Counted from the stretch's first letter, positions 27,148-38,960 are shown. The stretch: 64,000 nucleotides of DNA from Liolophura sinensis (GCF_032854445.1 NC_088302.1:49690046-49754045); one strand, 5' to 3'. The notes: a model not told the origin generated them from the sequence alone. Numbers and translations: made by a program.

Positions 27148-29739
27148 TTTTAACTTGGTAGATGAGAGGAATGTAATGTTGAGAAATTTTAAAATAGCTG
27201 TGTTTTGATGGATATTGGGCCCATCTCAGCCATGTGGTCTGCTTCGGGTTTATGTCCAGAAGCCAGCCAAGATAGGGTGGTTAGGTTGATCCATTGCCAG
27301 AAGTCTGGCTGGTGTTGCATAACCACACTTGTCCTTAGTGTGGCATTAAACAGAAAGAAAATAAACCCAACATGTGACGTTGTTTGCAGTTTAGTTTCCC
27401 CAAAAGGACGGAAAGATGAAAGAAGAAAAAACCTGTTCTAATGGTTTACTATGCTTGCAAATGCATCTTGATTTGCACCTGTCTCTGGGTGGATTTGTAT
27501 AGCATTTCACCAATCATGTTGTGAGAAAGATATTTTAGAAAGTATAGTTATTTCATGTAAAGATTGATCAAATTTTGGTCATACTGTTCAAACACTATTG
27601 TCTTGTAAATTTTTGAGGGAGATCCCTGTATGCGTAGTGTTTTTTTTTTTTTTTTTTTTATTGCGATTTTTGGACTGAGGCCATTTCCCTTGGGTTTTTA
27701 TGCACAGGTCTGAACTATTTGGGTGTGTTTCTCAGTCATCCCCACAAGTAAAAATCTTGGCAGGGGGGGGGGGGGGCCATATGTGTTTTCTCACTTCTTG
27801 TGCAGCATGTAGTTTAATGCGGTTGTATCATGCAGGCCATTACCTGTGAATGTAGCTGGTACTAAGTATGGCAGCTGTAGGTAGTTAGCCTCATCTTCTG
27901 GTCCTGATGTTATTAGATAACCAAGTCACAGTGTCTGGTCATACTTCAAAGATTCCAGGCTTGTTTGATGTTTCACCTGGTCAACATATTATTAATATGT
28001 CTAATTTACTCCTCAGCTTAAATCCATTCCTCTAACCTACATGTATAACTGTTGAGAAAAGCAAGTGCCAAAGTATTCTCTAATTGTAAGCTGTGCACGG
28101 ATATTTTTTAGGATTTGAAAATACTACTCTAACATAAACATAGATGCAATGTAGCTCTTATTTCTAATTTTAGAACACAGTCGTCAGATGTGGGGAACAC
28201 TGTAATGCTGTATATAGTACCCCAGTCTGAGGCTACAACAGTTATCAAGTGCGTGTAACCCCTGAACAGTGATGTGAAAAATTAAACTCAACAGGCCTCT
28301 AGCAGATTTTAATTAGACTTTTTTTTAGGCATATTCTTTCAGCGACAAATGCACTTGACTCCTGTGGACTATGCAGAAATGAAGGAATTTCAAGGTAGAT
28401 TCCTTGTAGCTCTTAGCTCCTAAAAGTGGGTGAACAGTACAACTGCCCACATTATGAAATGTTGGCACAAATTCAACACATTCTTACCGAGCTAGCTGTG
28501 ATCGTTTATGATAAGGCCGATAAGGCTGTCATCTCTGTTTACTTCGGCTTCATCTCCTCTTTGACAACAACCTCAGTCCATGTTTATATGTTGCATAATA
28601 TACATGTACAGATCAGTGTACACATATTTATACATAGTCATGGAACTGAAGTACAGTTTGCATGTAAAAGATCTTTACCCTATATAGGTTTATGTCTGCC
28701 TGCTATGAAACACCTGTGTAGGTGAGCAATTTAATATATGGCAGTACTTATGTGCTGGGTGTTCGTTAATGTTGAAGCCATTGAACAACAAAAGGATTCT
28801 GGCAATTGCTTTTGCTGTATACCGGGACCTTATATTTTAAATGGCCAAAGACATTTGTATGTTTAATCATTTTACAGATGTCCCCTGTACACATTAGCAT
28901 TTGTTTGTTTATTCAGTTACCATACATATACTGTACGTATTTTACTTAAAGTTTATCATTATTCAAGAGGCACATGTTGCTTGATTCTGATTGATTCATC
29001 CACATTACAGAGCAACGCAGGTTTTTGTGAAGTTTGATTCAGTTTATCACTAAAACTTAGGTGTTGGTATCAAATGTATCATTTTAAGGTCTTAAGGTGC
29101 TTCTGAAAATGCATTTTTACAAACCAACTTTTAGATGAAATATAATATATATAAATGTATCGAATAAGAGTGTGTACACAGCTTTGATGTAATGTATGTG
29201 GCTCAGTGTATCAGGTGTGTTCACATCAAACACATTTGAAACAGCTTTTGATTGGATCAAGTGAGAAAATGAATTTAGTGTGTTGCTTTTCAAATAATTC
29301 ATCAACAGATAAAATTCTTTGAACAGAGCCGACAACAGATGTTCAATGCTTATTGTATTAATGAACTTCTGAAACATATGTGTACTATAAGAATTTGTTA
29401 AATAAGGCTGGATGTTTCCATGGAAACAGCATTGACATTTGCTCAGGTTGCACATTTACATTGAGAATCATGTAGTAGCCCCCAGCTCATCTGTAAAGAT
29501 TACATATCAGTATAGAATGTCCAAAGTTTTCATTCAAGTGGAAAGTAGTTGTTCATATTGTTGTTTGTTGTTGGGGTTGGGGGGGGGGGGGGGGGGGGGG
29601 TTGGGGGGGGTTTACATTAGACTTTGTACATGTGTACAACTGATTGGTTGAAATAATGTGCTCTTTTAATCCTTATAATCCCTTTAGGAGACTTACAAGG
29701 CCAAGGTAGTTAGTATTGCCAGTGAGGGGCAGTGACCTA
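27148..29739. other. Non-coding with homopolymer tracts
   Basis: No coding exon was recognised. There is a T20 tract at 27640-27659, a G14 tract at 27763-27776, and a G22 tract at 29579-29600 followed by TT and eight G. Around 27280-27360 a GTGTGGCATTAAACAGAAAG stretch resembles the 3' end of a molluscan interspersed repeat, but too little is preserved to call it. Confidence 0.4.
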
Positions 29740-29855
29740 GGAGCCGCCCACCGTTACATTGGCCACCACCGTATAAGTGAAATCTTCTTTATTCTTGAGT
29801 ACGACCAATCAGATTTAGTATTGTGTTAAACACTGTTAAATGAATAACTAGATAG
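29740..29855 (+). mobile_element. Diverged SINE fragment (same family as 18.6 kb)
   Basis: GGCCACCACCGTATAAGTGA, then TATTCTTGAGTACGACCAAT, follow in the same order as in the better copies at 18.6 and 51.5 kb, with a short insertion and with a decayed tail. Boundaries are approximate. Confidence 0.5.
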
Positions 29856-30168
29856 ATTCCTAGAGCTCTGATGACTTATTTCATTTTATGAATATTCTGA
29901 AACTGTTCTTAAATTATAAAGGTTTTAATGGGAAAAAATCACAGTTTTAGTATAGACATTCCTTAATTAGGTCATACCCTGAGCATCAGCATCAGTGTCC
30001 AGTAACAGCTAGAGCAATGTTATGGTAAATGTTAAACCTTAAGCTCAGCTTTTGCATGCATGTACAGCACATTGACAAACACCATCTGCATTAGAATCCA
30101 TGTCAAGAGAAATGTTTAATTACTTAATGTATTACAGTCAAGTTTTGTTCTTCATGACATTAGTTAAG

Positions 30169-30285
30169 ACTGGTTTACTGACCAACACTGATTCACTAAT
30201 CCACACTGATTTATGGAATAACACTGATTTACAAATCCAAACTGATATATGGATTAACACTGGCTTATGGATCATCACTGATCCT
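30169..30285 (+). repeat. 18-bp tandem repeat, about 6.4 copies
   Basis: Six consecutive 18-bp units begin ACTGRTT or ACTGGYTT and end AAC, CAC, CAA or ATC, starting at 30169, 30187, 30205, 30223, 30241 and 30259; a partial unit follows. Because 18 is a multiple of three, a plus-strand frame (30100-30489, 129 codons) reads through as six-residue units such as TDLWNN and TDIWIN. No homologue is recognised, and I treat the frame as a by-product unless transcripts show otherwise. Confidence 0.88.
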
Positions 30286-30596
30286 GTAGAATGTTTCATG
30301 TGTACAACGCAGCTTAAGCTTGGAAATACCAATGGTGGCCTCTCTGTATCAGCTTATAATATAGGCATATCTCTTTCTGTAGACCTGCAGAAAACTTGCA
30401 GGACCACTGTGCTGTTCAGATGCTTCCAGCCCAGAATATTAGATGGCATCCACTGGACTAATACGATGTATCGGGTATTTCACTCATGAAGGTATTAGGT
30501 AACTGGTAGATTGCTAAAACCAATCAATAGGATTCTGTAAAGGTCTGAAAGGACGGTGTGCCAGCCATCATCAGGGCCTTGAAACCTCAAACCATC
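30286..30596. other. Non-coding, nothing recognised
   Basis: Spacer between the 18-bp array and the left boundary of the 3-kb duplicated block. No feature was found. Confidence 0.4.
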
Positions 30597-33595
30597 TGGA
30601 ACAAATACCCTGCGCTGTGCTCAATAAACAAGAACTGCATGTCTGAATGGTTAGTTTCACAGCTTATATTTAGATTACATATTGAATTTCTGGAAACTTG
30701 ATGTGAGGTAAAATCGACAACAGGGCCACTTGATCTTATGTGAGAGTTTTCTTGTGAAAACATGTCTGAGAAAAGTTAAAGTTACAAGCGTTCGTGACAT
30801 TCAGCAACAGTTCCTTGGCCCCATGTGTTATTTCAGCCACTTAAAGCAACAAGATCGTAATTCTGAAATAACTGTTACATGTCACCTATGAAGAGGAGAA
30901 CAGGATTTCTATCCAACTGACGTAAATGTTCTACAAATTTTTCAACTGTGTACTAATTCACTGAAGCAAGATGTCATTGCATGGCCCCCATCTTGTGTAC
31001 CACGAGCTTTACATGTGTGAATGCCGTAGCTTAATTCTGTGCATTTTTGATGAATTACAAAACACCAGTCTTGACCATATAACTCTTCTGTCACACCTAA
31101 AGTGCTATTTCTTTTGAACAGCTCCATTAACAGATCAGACTCTCTGCTGGCCTATATCTCTCTGGTAATATTGTGGAGCTGTGTGGGATTTGAAGAGACA
31201 GGGCTGTGCGTTACAATAGCAGCTTGTCAACTGCAGAATGTATAGTGATGTATTTTCTGACACGTCCTTAGAAAGCCTATACCTCTGTACAAGAGCAACC
31301 CTGTCGGGCTTGTATGTGATTGATATGAATATTGTAGGTTCTATGAATCAGTGACATGCGATTAATACCAGATGAATTAAGTCTCTGGTGCTTTTTGTAG
31401 CTAACAGATACTCACAGGAATCCCTGAGCAGACCCTGATTTGTGAAACAGGAGCTGCCTGGCCACTTGAGATCGTGTGAGATAGCCACCTGTTTATTGCT
31501 AATAGAGTGTCTCTGTGAATAGTGGTTGTTATGTAGTAATAATAATGATAACATTTCTATTATTAATGATGAAGCCAACTTGTAGGGTATATAGTGTGTC
31601 AGAATCAACGTTAGGCTCTTTTCTCAGAATGCGTTTTGATCATCATTTGATTGGGCCAATCAGTCATAGTCAGTAGTTCATTCTCAACAGGATAACTAAA
31701 AAAATTTAACTCATCTGAAACTACCTGTGGAAACATCACCTTTTAGTACATGTATTTCCAAAAACACCATGTTTTTTTCTCTTTTTTAATCCAAATTGCA
31801 TCTGCTCAAAGCCCACTAACCTTTGACCAACAATCAAGTTTGCATACTTCCATCCATCTCCCATTCATACACCTGGCAAGGAATGGTAGTTTGTTCCGAA
31901 AGCTACCACATCATGTCTGCTTAGTTTCTACAAAGATATAATAACACATTTTAAAACAGTTTAAACACATAAATGAAACCTGAGTTAACCGCACTGTTTT
32001 ACCTCAGAGTGATAACGCTTGTAATATACCATACTACATTGTATGTGTTATTTACAATTTTGTCAATGTGTAGAATGGTCAGGGAAATGAGCTTCACTGA
32101 TGGAGGGTTTGCAATTGTTGACTTGGAATGTCTCGTATGGTTTATGAGTGGAGTATTATGAATGCTGGACATGAGGCTTAGATTCTGTTTTGATCAGTTA
32201 TTCTTAATCCATTATCATGATTGTGACAGCAATCGTGTACCTGAGTGAAGCACCGGTCAGCTAATTCTGTTCAAGTTCTAGGATGGTGAGAGTTACTAAG
32301 CATTCTCAGCTGTAGGATTGCAATCAGAATTTGGAAACTTGATCATATGTCAACACTGTAACCATATGGACTTTAGACAGCTACCTTCATGTATACCCAT
32401 CCTAACCCACGGGGACCTTTACATCGTTATCGCAGGTACATGACCACATGTTTGTTTGTCGTGCTAGTCTGGCAGCCAATACAAGTGTCATGCTTTATGC
32501 ACATGGATCGACCATGCAGAAGGAATTGTGTGCAGGTGGAGTATGGGTACATGTTTAGCGATGGTGATGACTTCCTACCTATTTGTGCGTGCGGTAAAGC
32601 ATTAATTCAGTGCCCTGTGCTGCAGGATGTTGATGTAGTGCGTGCTCGGAAGACGTTGTCGTTGGCCTCCTAGTGCGTCCTGGATCCCGCGAGGACCTCT
32701 CACATTTGCCAACTGATTGCAAACCCTTGTTTGTCTCTTTGTACTTGTGACATTTGTTAACTGCTGACTGCGAGAACAAAGAAGATAAAGTGAGTTTAGA
32801 CTAACTGCTCATTGCTGTCTATTGATTGGAACCAATTGAAATCTGTGGACTAGTGAATGCTTTGAGGATAGGATGGTATTGTTGTTCCCAGCTACTTGGT
32901 TAGCTTAGATCTCATTTGTCCAGCCCATTTGATTAATGTTGCAGCAAGGAAACATGGAGACTGTGACATACAACTAGATGTTGAGTTTTATAAAACCTCC
33001 ATTGAGTTCTAGCCATCATGACATAATTCGGGAAAATGGACTAAATGTTCCCTTAACACAGGTAAATGTTTAATAGAAACATAAATTTGGTTATTAAAAT
33101 ACATTTTAGTTCTTTCAATTTGGTAATTATATCATACAGCCCTGGAATTCTACATAGGATATACTTCGGACAGAAATAATACAAGTCACATTATTTACTT
33201 AGAAGAAAGATGGTGACAGAAATATGCAGACCCAGTTTTGTGTCATTATTAAGTTTGTATAAAGATTGTAGCATGACAAAGATAATCACTCGTACATACA
33301 TATATACCTATCTTTTATGTCAGAAAATTCTGCCAATTTAGTGTCTTTCATTCATTGTACCTTTTATGTTTCATACTTTTCTTACTTGAATTATGTCAAC
33401 TTTCCTTTATAGAGTAAGGTACATTGTATTACAAACATATGAATAATTACCTCTAACCTGTAAAGCATAGAGAATTGTATCAGTAAGACAGGTTCAAGGC
33501 AAGATTTTACCTTGTTAATGATTGGGGTATACTGCCTTTGTAAGCATATTGCGGATATTCTGGAGAATTTCCTCATTTAAACAGCAGTCTGTGTG
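30597..33595. repeat. Duplicated 3-kb block, copy 1 (likely unmerged haplotype)
   Basis: This 2999-bp segment is nearly identical, base for base and in the same orientation, to 33796-36796. By eye there are about 30 substitutions and small indels, roughly 1%. It ends exactly at the first N of the gap, and its partner starts exactly at the last N. Indels include the segment TTTGCAAT near 32108, which is partly missing in copy 2, and ACTCGTAC against AC near 33288. The geometry is what results when two overlapping contig ends from different alleles fail to merge. It contains the candidate small frame at 32389-32673. Confidence 0.95.
32389..32673 (+). CDS. Candidate small Cys-rich secreted protein or 5' exon, copy 1 (hypothetical)
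   Basis: An open frame of 94 codons that I do not recognise. The first methionine gives a basic start (RGPLHRYRRY). A second methionine at residue 18 would give a signal-peptide-like start (MTTCLFVVLVWQPIQVSC), followed by a short region with six cysteines spaced C-x7-C-x3-C-x18-C-x-C-x6-C. The surrounding 400 bp are CpG-rich (about 17 CpG) compared with the AT-rich flanks. CGCAG at 32429-32433 could be a weak acceptor, and AAA|GTGAGT at 32787-32795 is a good donor-like site, so this may instead be a 5' exon of a spliced transcript, possibly of the downstream channel gene. The only difference from the other copy is synonymous (TTG/CTG). Coding status is unproven. Confidence 0.3.
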   Translation: MYTHPNPRGPLHRYRRYMTTCLFVVLVWQPIQVSCFMHMDRPCRRNCVQVEYGYMFSDGDDFLPICACGKALIQCPVLQDVDVVRARKTLSLAS

Positions 33596-33795
33596 NNNNN
33601 NNNNNNNNNNNNNNNNNNNNNNNNNNNNNNNNNNNNNNNNNNNNNNNNNNNNNNNNNNNNNNNNNNNNNNNNNNNNNNNNNNNNNNNNNNNNNNNNNNNN
33701 NNNNNNNNNNNNNNNNNNNNNNNNNNNNNNNNNNNNNNNNNNNNNNNNNNNNNNNNNNNNNNNNNNNNNNNNNNNNNNNNNNNNNNNNNNNNNNN
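33596..33795. other. Assembly gap, 200 N
   Basis: Exactly 200 unknown bases, probably a placeholder length. It sits precisely between the two near-identical 3-kb copies. Open frames that run through the N run are meaningless. Confidence 1.
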
Positions 33796-36700
33796 TGGAA
33801 CAAATACCCTGCGCTGTGCTCAATAAACAAGAACTGCATGTCTGAATGGTTAGTTTCACAGCTTATATTTAGATTACATATTGAATTTCTGGAAACTTGA
33901 TGTGAGGTAAAATCGACAACAGGGCCACTTGATCTTATGTGAGAGTTTTCTTGTGAAAACATGTCTGAGAAAAGTTAAAGTTACAAGCGTTCGTGACATT
34001 CAGCAACAGTTCCTTGGCCCCATGTGTTATTTCAGCCACTTAAAGCAACAAGATCGTAATTCTGAAATAACTGTTACATGTCACCTATGAAGAGGAGAAC
34101 AGGATTTCTATCCAACTGACGTAAATGTTCTACAAATTTTTCAACTGTGTACTAATTCACTGAAGCGAGATGTCATTGCATGGCCCCCATCTTGTGTACC
34201 ACGAGCTTTACATGTGTGAATGCCGTAGCTTAATTCTATGCATTTTTGATGAATTACAAAGCACCAGTCTTGACCATATAACTCTTCTGTCACACCTAAA
34301 GTGCTATTTCTTTTGAACAGCTCCATTAACAGATCAGACTCTCTGCTGGCCTATATCTCTCTGGTAATATTGTGGAGCTGTGTGGGATTTGAAGAGACAG
34401 GGCTGTGCGTTACAATAGCAGCTTGTCAACTGCAGAATGTATAGTGATGTATTTTCTGACACGTCCTTAGAAAGCCTATACCTCTGTACAAGAGCAACCC
34501 TGTCTGCTTGTATGTGATTGATATGAATATTGTAGGTTCTATGAATCAGTGACATGCGATTAATACCAGATGAATTAAGTCTCTGGTGCTTTTTGTAGCT
34601 AACAGATCCTCACAGGAATCCCTGAGCAGACCCTGATTTGTGAAACAGGAGCTGCCTGGCCACTTGAGATCGTGTGAGATAGCCACCTGTTTATTGCTAA
34701 TAGAGTGTCTCTGTGAATAGTGGTTGTTATGTAGTAATAATAATGATAACATTTCTACTATTAATGATGAAGCCAACTTGTAGGGTATATAGTGTGTCAG
34801 AATCAACGTTAGGCTCTTTTCTCAGAATGCGTTTTGATCATCATTTGATTAGGCCAATCAGTCATAGTCAGTAGTTCATTCTCAACAGGATAACTAAAAA
34901 AATTTAACTCATCTGAAACTACCTGTGGAAACATCACCTTTTAGTACATGTATTTCCAAAAACACCATGTTTTTTTCTCTTTTTTAATCCAAATTGCATC
35001 TGCTCAAAGCCCGCTAACCTTTGACCAACAATCAAGTTTGCATACTTCCATCCATCTCCCATTCATACACCTGGCAAGGAATGGTAGTTTGTTCCGAAAG
35101 CATGTCTGCCATCATGTCTGACATCATGTCTGCTTAGTTTCTACAAAGACATAATAACACATTTTAACACAGTTTAAACACATAAATGAAACCTGAGTTA
35201 ACCGCACTGTTTTACCTCAGAGTGATAACGCTTGTAATATACCATACTACATTATATGTGTTATTTACAATTTTGTCAATGTGTAGAATGGTCAGGGAAA
35301 TGGGCTTCACTGATGGAGGGTTGTTGACTTGGAATGTCTCGTATGGTTTGTGAGTGGAGTATTATAAATGCTGGACATGAGGCTTAGATTCTGTTTTGAT
35401 CAGTGATTCTTAATCCGTTATCATGATTGTGACAGCAATCATGTACCTGAGTGAAGCACCGGTCAGCTAATTCTGTTCAAGTTCTAGGATGGTGAGAGTT
35501 ACTAAGCATTCTCAGCTGTAGGATTGCAATCAGAATTTGGAAACTTGATCATATGTCAACACTGTAACCATATGGACTTTAGACAGCTACCTTCATGTAT
35601 ACCCATCCTAACCCACGGGGACCTTTACATCGTTATCGCAGGTACATGACCACATGTTTGTTTGTCGTGCTAGTCTGGCAGCCAATACAAGTGTCATGCT
35701 TTATGCACATGGATCGACCATGCAGAAGGAATTGTGTGCAGGTGGAGTATGGGTACATGTTTAGCGATGGTGATGACTTCCTACCTATTTGTGCGTGCGG
35801 TAAAGCATTAATTCAGTGCCCTGTGCTGCAGGATGTTGATGTAGTGCGTGCTCGGAAGACGCTGTCGTTGGCCTCCTAGTGCGTCCTGGATCCCGCGAGG
35901 ACCTCTCACATTTGCCAACTGATTGCAAACCCTTGTTTGTCTCTTTGTACTTGTGACATTTGTTAACTGCTGACTGCGAGAACAAAGAAGATAAAGTGAG
36001 TTTAGACTAACTGCTCATTGCTGTCTATTGATTGGAACCAATTGAAATCTGTGGACTAGTGAATGCTTTGAGGATAGGATGGTATTGTTGTTCCCAGCTA
36101 CTTGGTTAGCTTAGATCTCATTTGTCCAGCCCATTTGATTAATGTTGCCAGCAAGGAAACATGGAGACTGTGACATACAACTAGATGTTGAGTTTTATAA
36201 AACCTCCATTGAGTTCTAGCCATCATGACATAATTCAGGAAAATGGACTAAATGTTCCCTTAACACAGGTAAATGTTTAATAGAAACATAAATTTGGTTA
36301 TTAAAATAACATTTTAGTTCTTTCAATTTGGTAATTATATCATACAGCCCTGGAATTCTACATAGGATATACTTCGGACAGAAATAATACAAGTCACATT
36401 ATTTACTTAGAAGAAAGATGGTGACAGAAATATGCAGACCCAGTTTTGTGTCATTATTAAGTTTGTATAAAGATGTAGCATGACAAAGATAATCACATAC
36501 ATATATACCTATCTTTTATGTCAGAAAATTCTGCCAATTTAGTGTCTTTCATTCATTGTACCTTTTATGTTTCATACTTTTCTCACTGGAATTATGTCAA
36601 CTTTCCTTTATAGAATAAGGTACATTGTATTACAAACATATGAATAATTACTTCTAACCTGTAAAGCATAGAGAATTGTATCAGTAAGACAGGTTCAAGG

Positions 36701-36796
36701 CAAGATTTTACCTTGTTAATGATTGGGGTATACTGCCTATGTAAGCATATTGCGGATATTCTGGAGAATTTCCTCATTTAAACAGCAGTCTGTGTG
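33796..36796. repeat. Duplicated 3-kb block, copy 2 (likely unmerged haplotype)
   Basis: Second copy of the block at 30597-33595, same orientation, 3001 bp. It begins at the first base after the gap. After 36796 the sequence continues into unique DNA. One notable difference is a local expansion near 35100-35135, where CATCATGTCTG-type units are present about three times against once in copy 1. See copy 1 for the reasoning on an assembly origin. Confidence 0.95.
35595..35879 (+). CDS. Candidate small Cys-rich secreted protein or 5' exon, copy 2 (hypothetical)
   Basis: This is the same 94-codon frame as in copy 1 with an identical predicted protein; the single nucleotide difference is synonymous. 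The donor-like AAA|GTGAGT is also retained (GT at 35996). One difference in 285 bp against about 1% in the whole block is suggestive of constraint but not significant. If the two blocks are alleles, this is the same locus counted twice. Confidence 0.3.
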   Translation: MYTHPNPRGPLHRYRRYMTTCLFVVLVWQPIQVSCFMHMDRPCRRNCVQVEYGYMFSDGDDFLPICACGKALIQCPVLQDVDVVRARKTLSLAS

Positions 36797-37671
36797 TCAG
36801 TGCTTTGAGGGCTGCGATACATTTTTAAACCTTACAAACCCTCCTCAGTTTAATGATTACATCTCTTCTTTAGCTCCATTTTGCCCAACTTGGCTGATTT
36901 CACTCAGTCCCCTATAACACACCTTGCGTCTTCCGTAAATCATTGAAAAGTGTTTTAGGAATTGTCCTTGTGATTATTGACCTGGAACGTCCATCTTGGT
37001 TGACAGCTGGTATATGGACAGATTCCAGTTTTTGCCAGTGTGCCATGCAGCTTTGCCTCTTATAGGGTCGAGTGTAATTTTTATGCATACATATATATGT
37101 ACATTTGTCTCACCCAAAGAAATCATGTACCTTTTATAATAACTTTGGTTGATTGTTTATCTTTGTCAGAATAGAAACATACTCTATCAAAGGCCAATGT
37201 CAACTTAACAATATTTTTCTAAGCCATGCCTCTTTACATGGAATATTCCACTGTATATTACCTCATAAGCTCTTGCTGCCTCAGTGTCTCCCAAACTGCT
37301 TGACCAGTGTCAATGAAATTCCATACACAGACTCGTCAGTGGGGCTCTTAGTACCTGATTGGATTGGGGTCAGTGCAACTGGCATTTGATCTACTTCCTC
37401 GAGTCAAAGATCATATTTTAGATTGCTTCCCATTTCAAACACTGCAAAACCCTCCAAGCCTAGTGAGTCATAATGTACTGGCTAAGCACTAGAACTAATG
37501 TAAAATATTAAATTGGTCCCAGCTATGCACAATGTGTGGTGAAGGGCCTCTTCTGTGATGAGCCCCGGAACCAAGGTGCTTGATTATATATAGTTGCATT
37601 TCTGGTCTCAGTTTTGATGGATTTGATTTGATAGGATTAGATTCAGAACTATGCAATGGCTCATCTTCTCA
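36797..37671. other. Non-coding, nothing recognised
   Basis: Unique sequence to the right of the duplicated block. Short open frames (60-78 codons) resemble nothing I know. Confidence 0.4.
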
Positions 37672-38032
37672 TAGTGAGTGAGTTCTTAGGGTTTAACATC
37701 GTACTTAGCAATTTTTCAGTCATATGAAGACAGAGTTGTTAGAGCGCATGTATGTGTAATGTGCCTCCTTGAAGCAAGAAGGATTTCCACCGCTCTTTTT
37801 ATCTAGTGCTGCTTCACTGAGACGCCTTACTGAAGGCAAGTAAGCCACTCCACCCGAGCCATTATACTGATACGGGTCAACCAGTGGTTGCTCCATCCCC
37901 TTAATGCTGAACGCCTAGCGAAGAAGATACAACTTCCTCTTTCAAGGTCTTAGGTGTGACCCGACCCAGGATTAACCCTAGATCTACTGCCCACGAAGCG
38001 GATGCTCTACCAACTGAGCCATCAGTGCCAGA
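37672..38032 (-). mobile_element. tRNA-derived SINE
   Basis: Read on the minus strand from 38032, the element starts with a polymerase III A-box-like TGGCTCAGTTGGTAGAGCAT (38003-38022). A B-box-like GGTTAATCC follows at about 37970-37978, with one base missing relative to the GGTTCRANTCC consensus. Then come a body of about 250 bp and a 3' end (GCTAAGTACGATGTTAAACC and CTCACTCAC) that matches interspersed repeat ends common in molluscs. The order tRNA-like head, body, LINE-like tail is that of a tRNA-SINE. The degraded B box suggests the copy is inactive. Confidence 0.78.
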
Positions 38033-38960
38033 GGTGACGTTTAGAGAAAGACAAAGAAATGTTGTTTAGCACATTAACTAGTTAAACATGATTACAGATA
38101 AGTTGAACAAGTAGCCTGGCCATCTTATTGCAAGACCAGGCGTATTAAATATGAATTGGTTTCTGACACTGTCTTACTTGCCATTTCTGTATGTGACTTA
38201 ATGCTCACTGGAATGGCTGTGGCTGTGCCAGGTGTGTCAGATCAGCTACTCAGTAAAGAGCAGTGGTTTTTCCAGGTTTGCGGACCTATAAGTGTAAGTG
38301 TTAAGTGTGGTGCTAAGACACAATCAGATAAATCCTAAAACAAATGACTGTTTCTGAGGTTACAGCCTCTATACCTTTTTACCTTTTAAGATTTGCTTTT
38401 CAAAAGGTTAATTGCTCACAACAGGGTTTGCAATTTATTCTCTGTGCCTTCTTGTATTAGAAAAGCTTAATTTTGTATGAAGGGACCTGTCATTTTAAGA
38501 TTTACCCTTTTACAGTTCTGTGATGTCAGGGGGTTTGGTCTGTCAGTTTTAAGATTGTGTATTGTTGTATCAAGGTTCTGTCATTTCTGGGATATTTCAC
38601 GGCTCAGCGTTGGCATGGTGATTTGAACTAAATGCTTTATTGATCGCATCTAGGATGACAGTTCAAAGTCTCAAGACTCATTGTCTTCCTAAATCTTAGA
38701 TTTGTGTTCAAGGAAACCAGTCGTCATGGGGTTGCTTCCTTGGCTTTTGGGAATGTATGTACTGAAATCTGTTTCAGGACATTTAGAACCACAATTTGTC
38801 CTCAGATGTTCATTCTCTATGTTGATCTTGACTTGATTTTGTCTCCCTTATCTAATGTAACATCTTTCATGTGAATATTTTTGCACAAGTGTTGAGGCTT
38901 CTGTGCTTTTGTTGTACTTCAGGCTAAGTTCTAACATTCTAGTTCATCTGAAAACCTCTT
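38033..38960. other. Non-coding, nothing recognised
   Basis: No recognisable coding exon or repeat. The flank immediately right of the SINE gives no clear target-site duplication. Confidence 0.4.

Noticed and set aside
33515-33962. Several 77-129-codon frames around 33.5-33.9 kb
   Set aside because: They consist mostly of unknown residues because they cross the 200-N gap.
37965-38032. A possible tRNA gene on the minus strand
   Set aside because: It has an A box and a degraded B box but no cloverleaf that I can complete, and it continues into a SINE body; it is the SINE head, not a functional tRNA.
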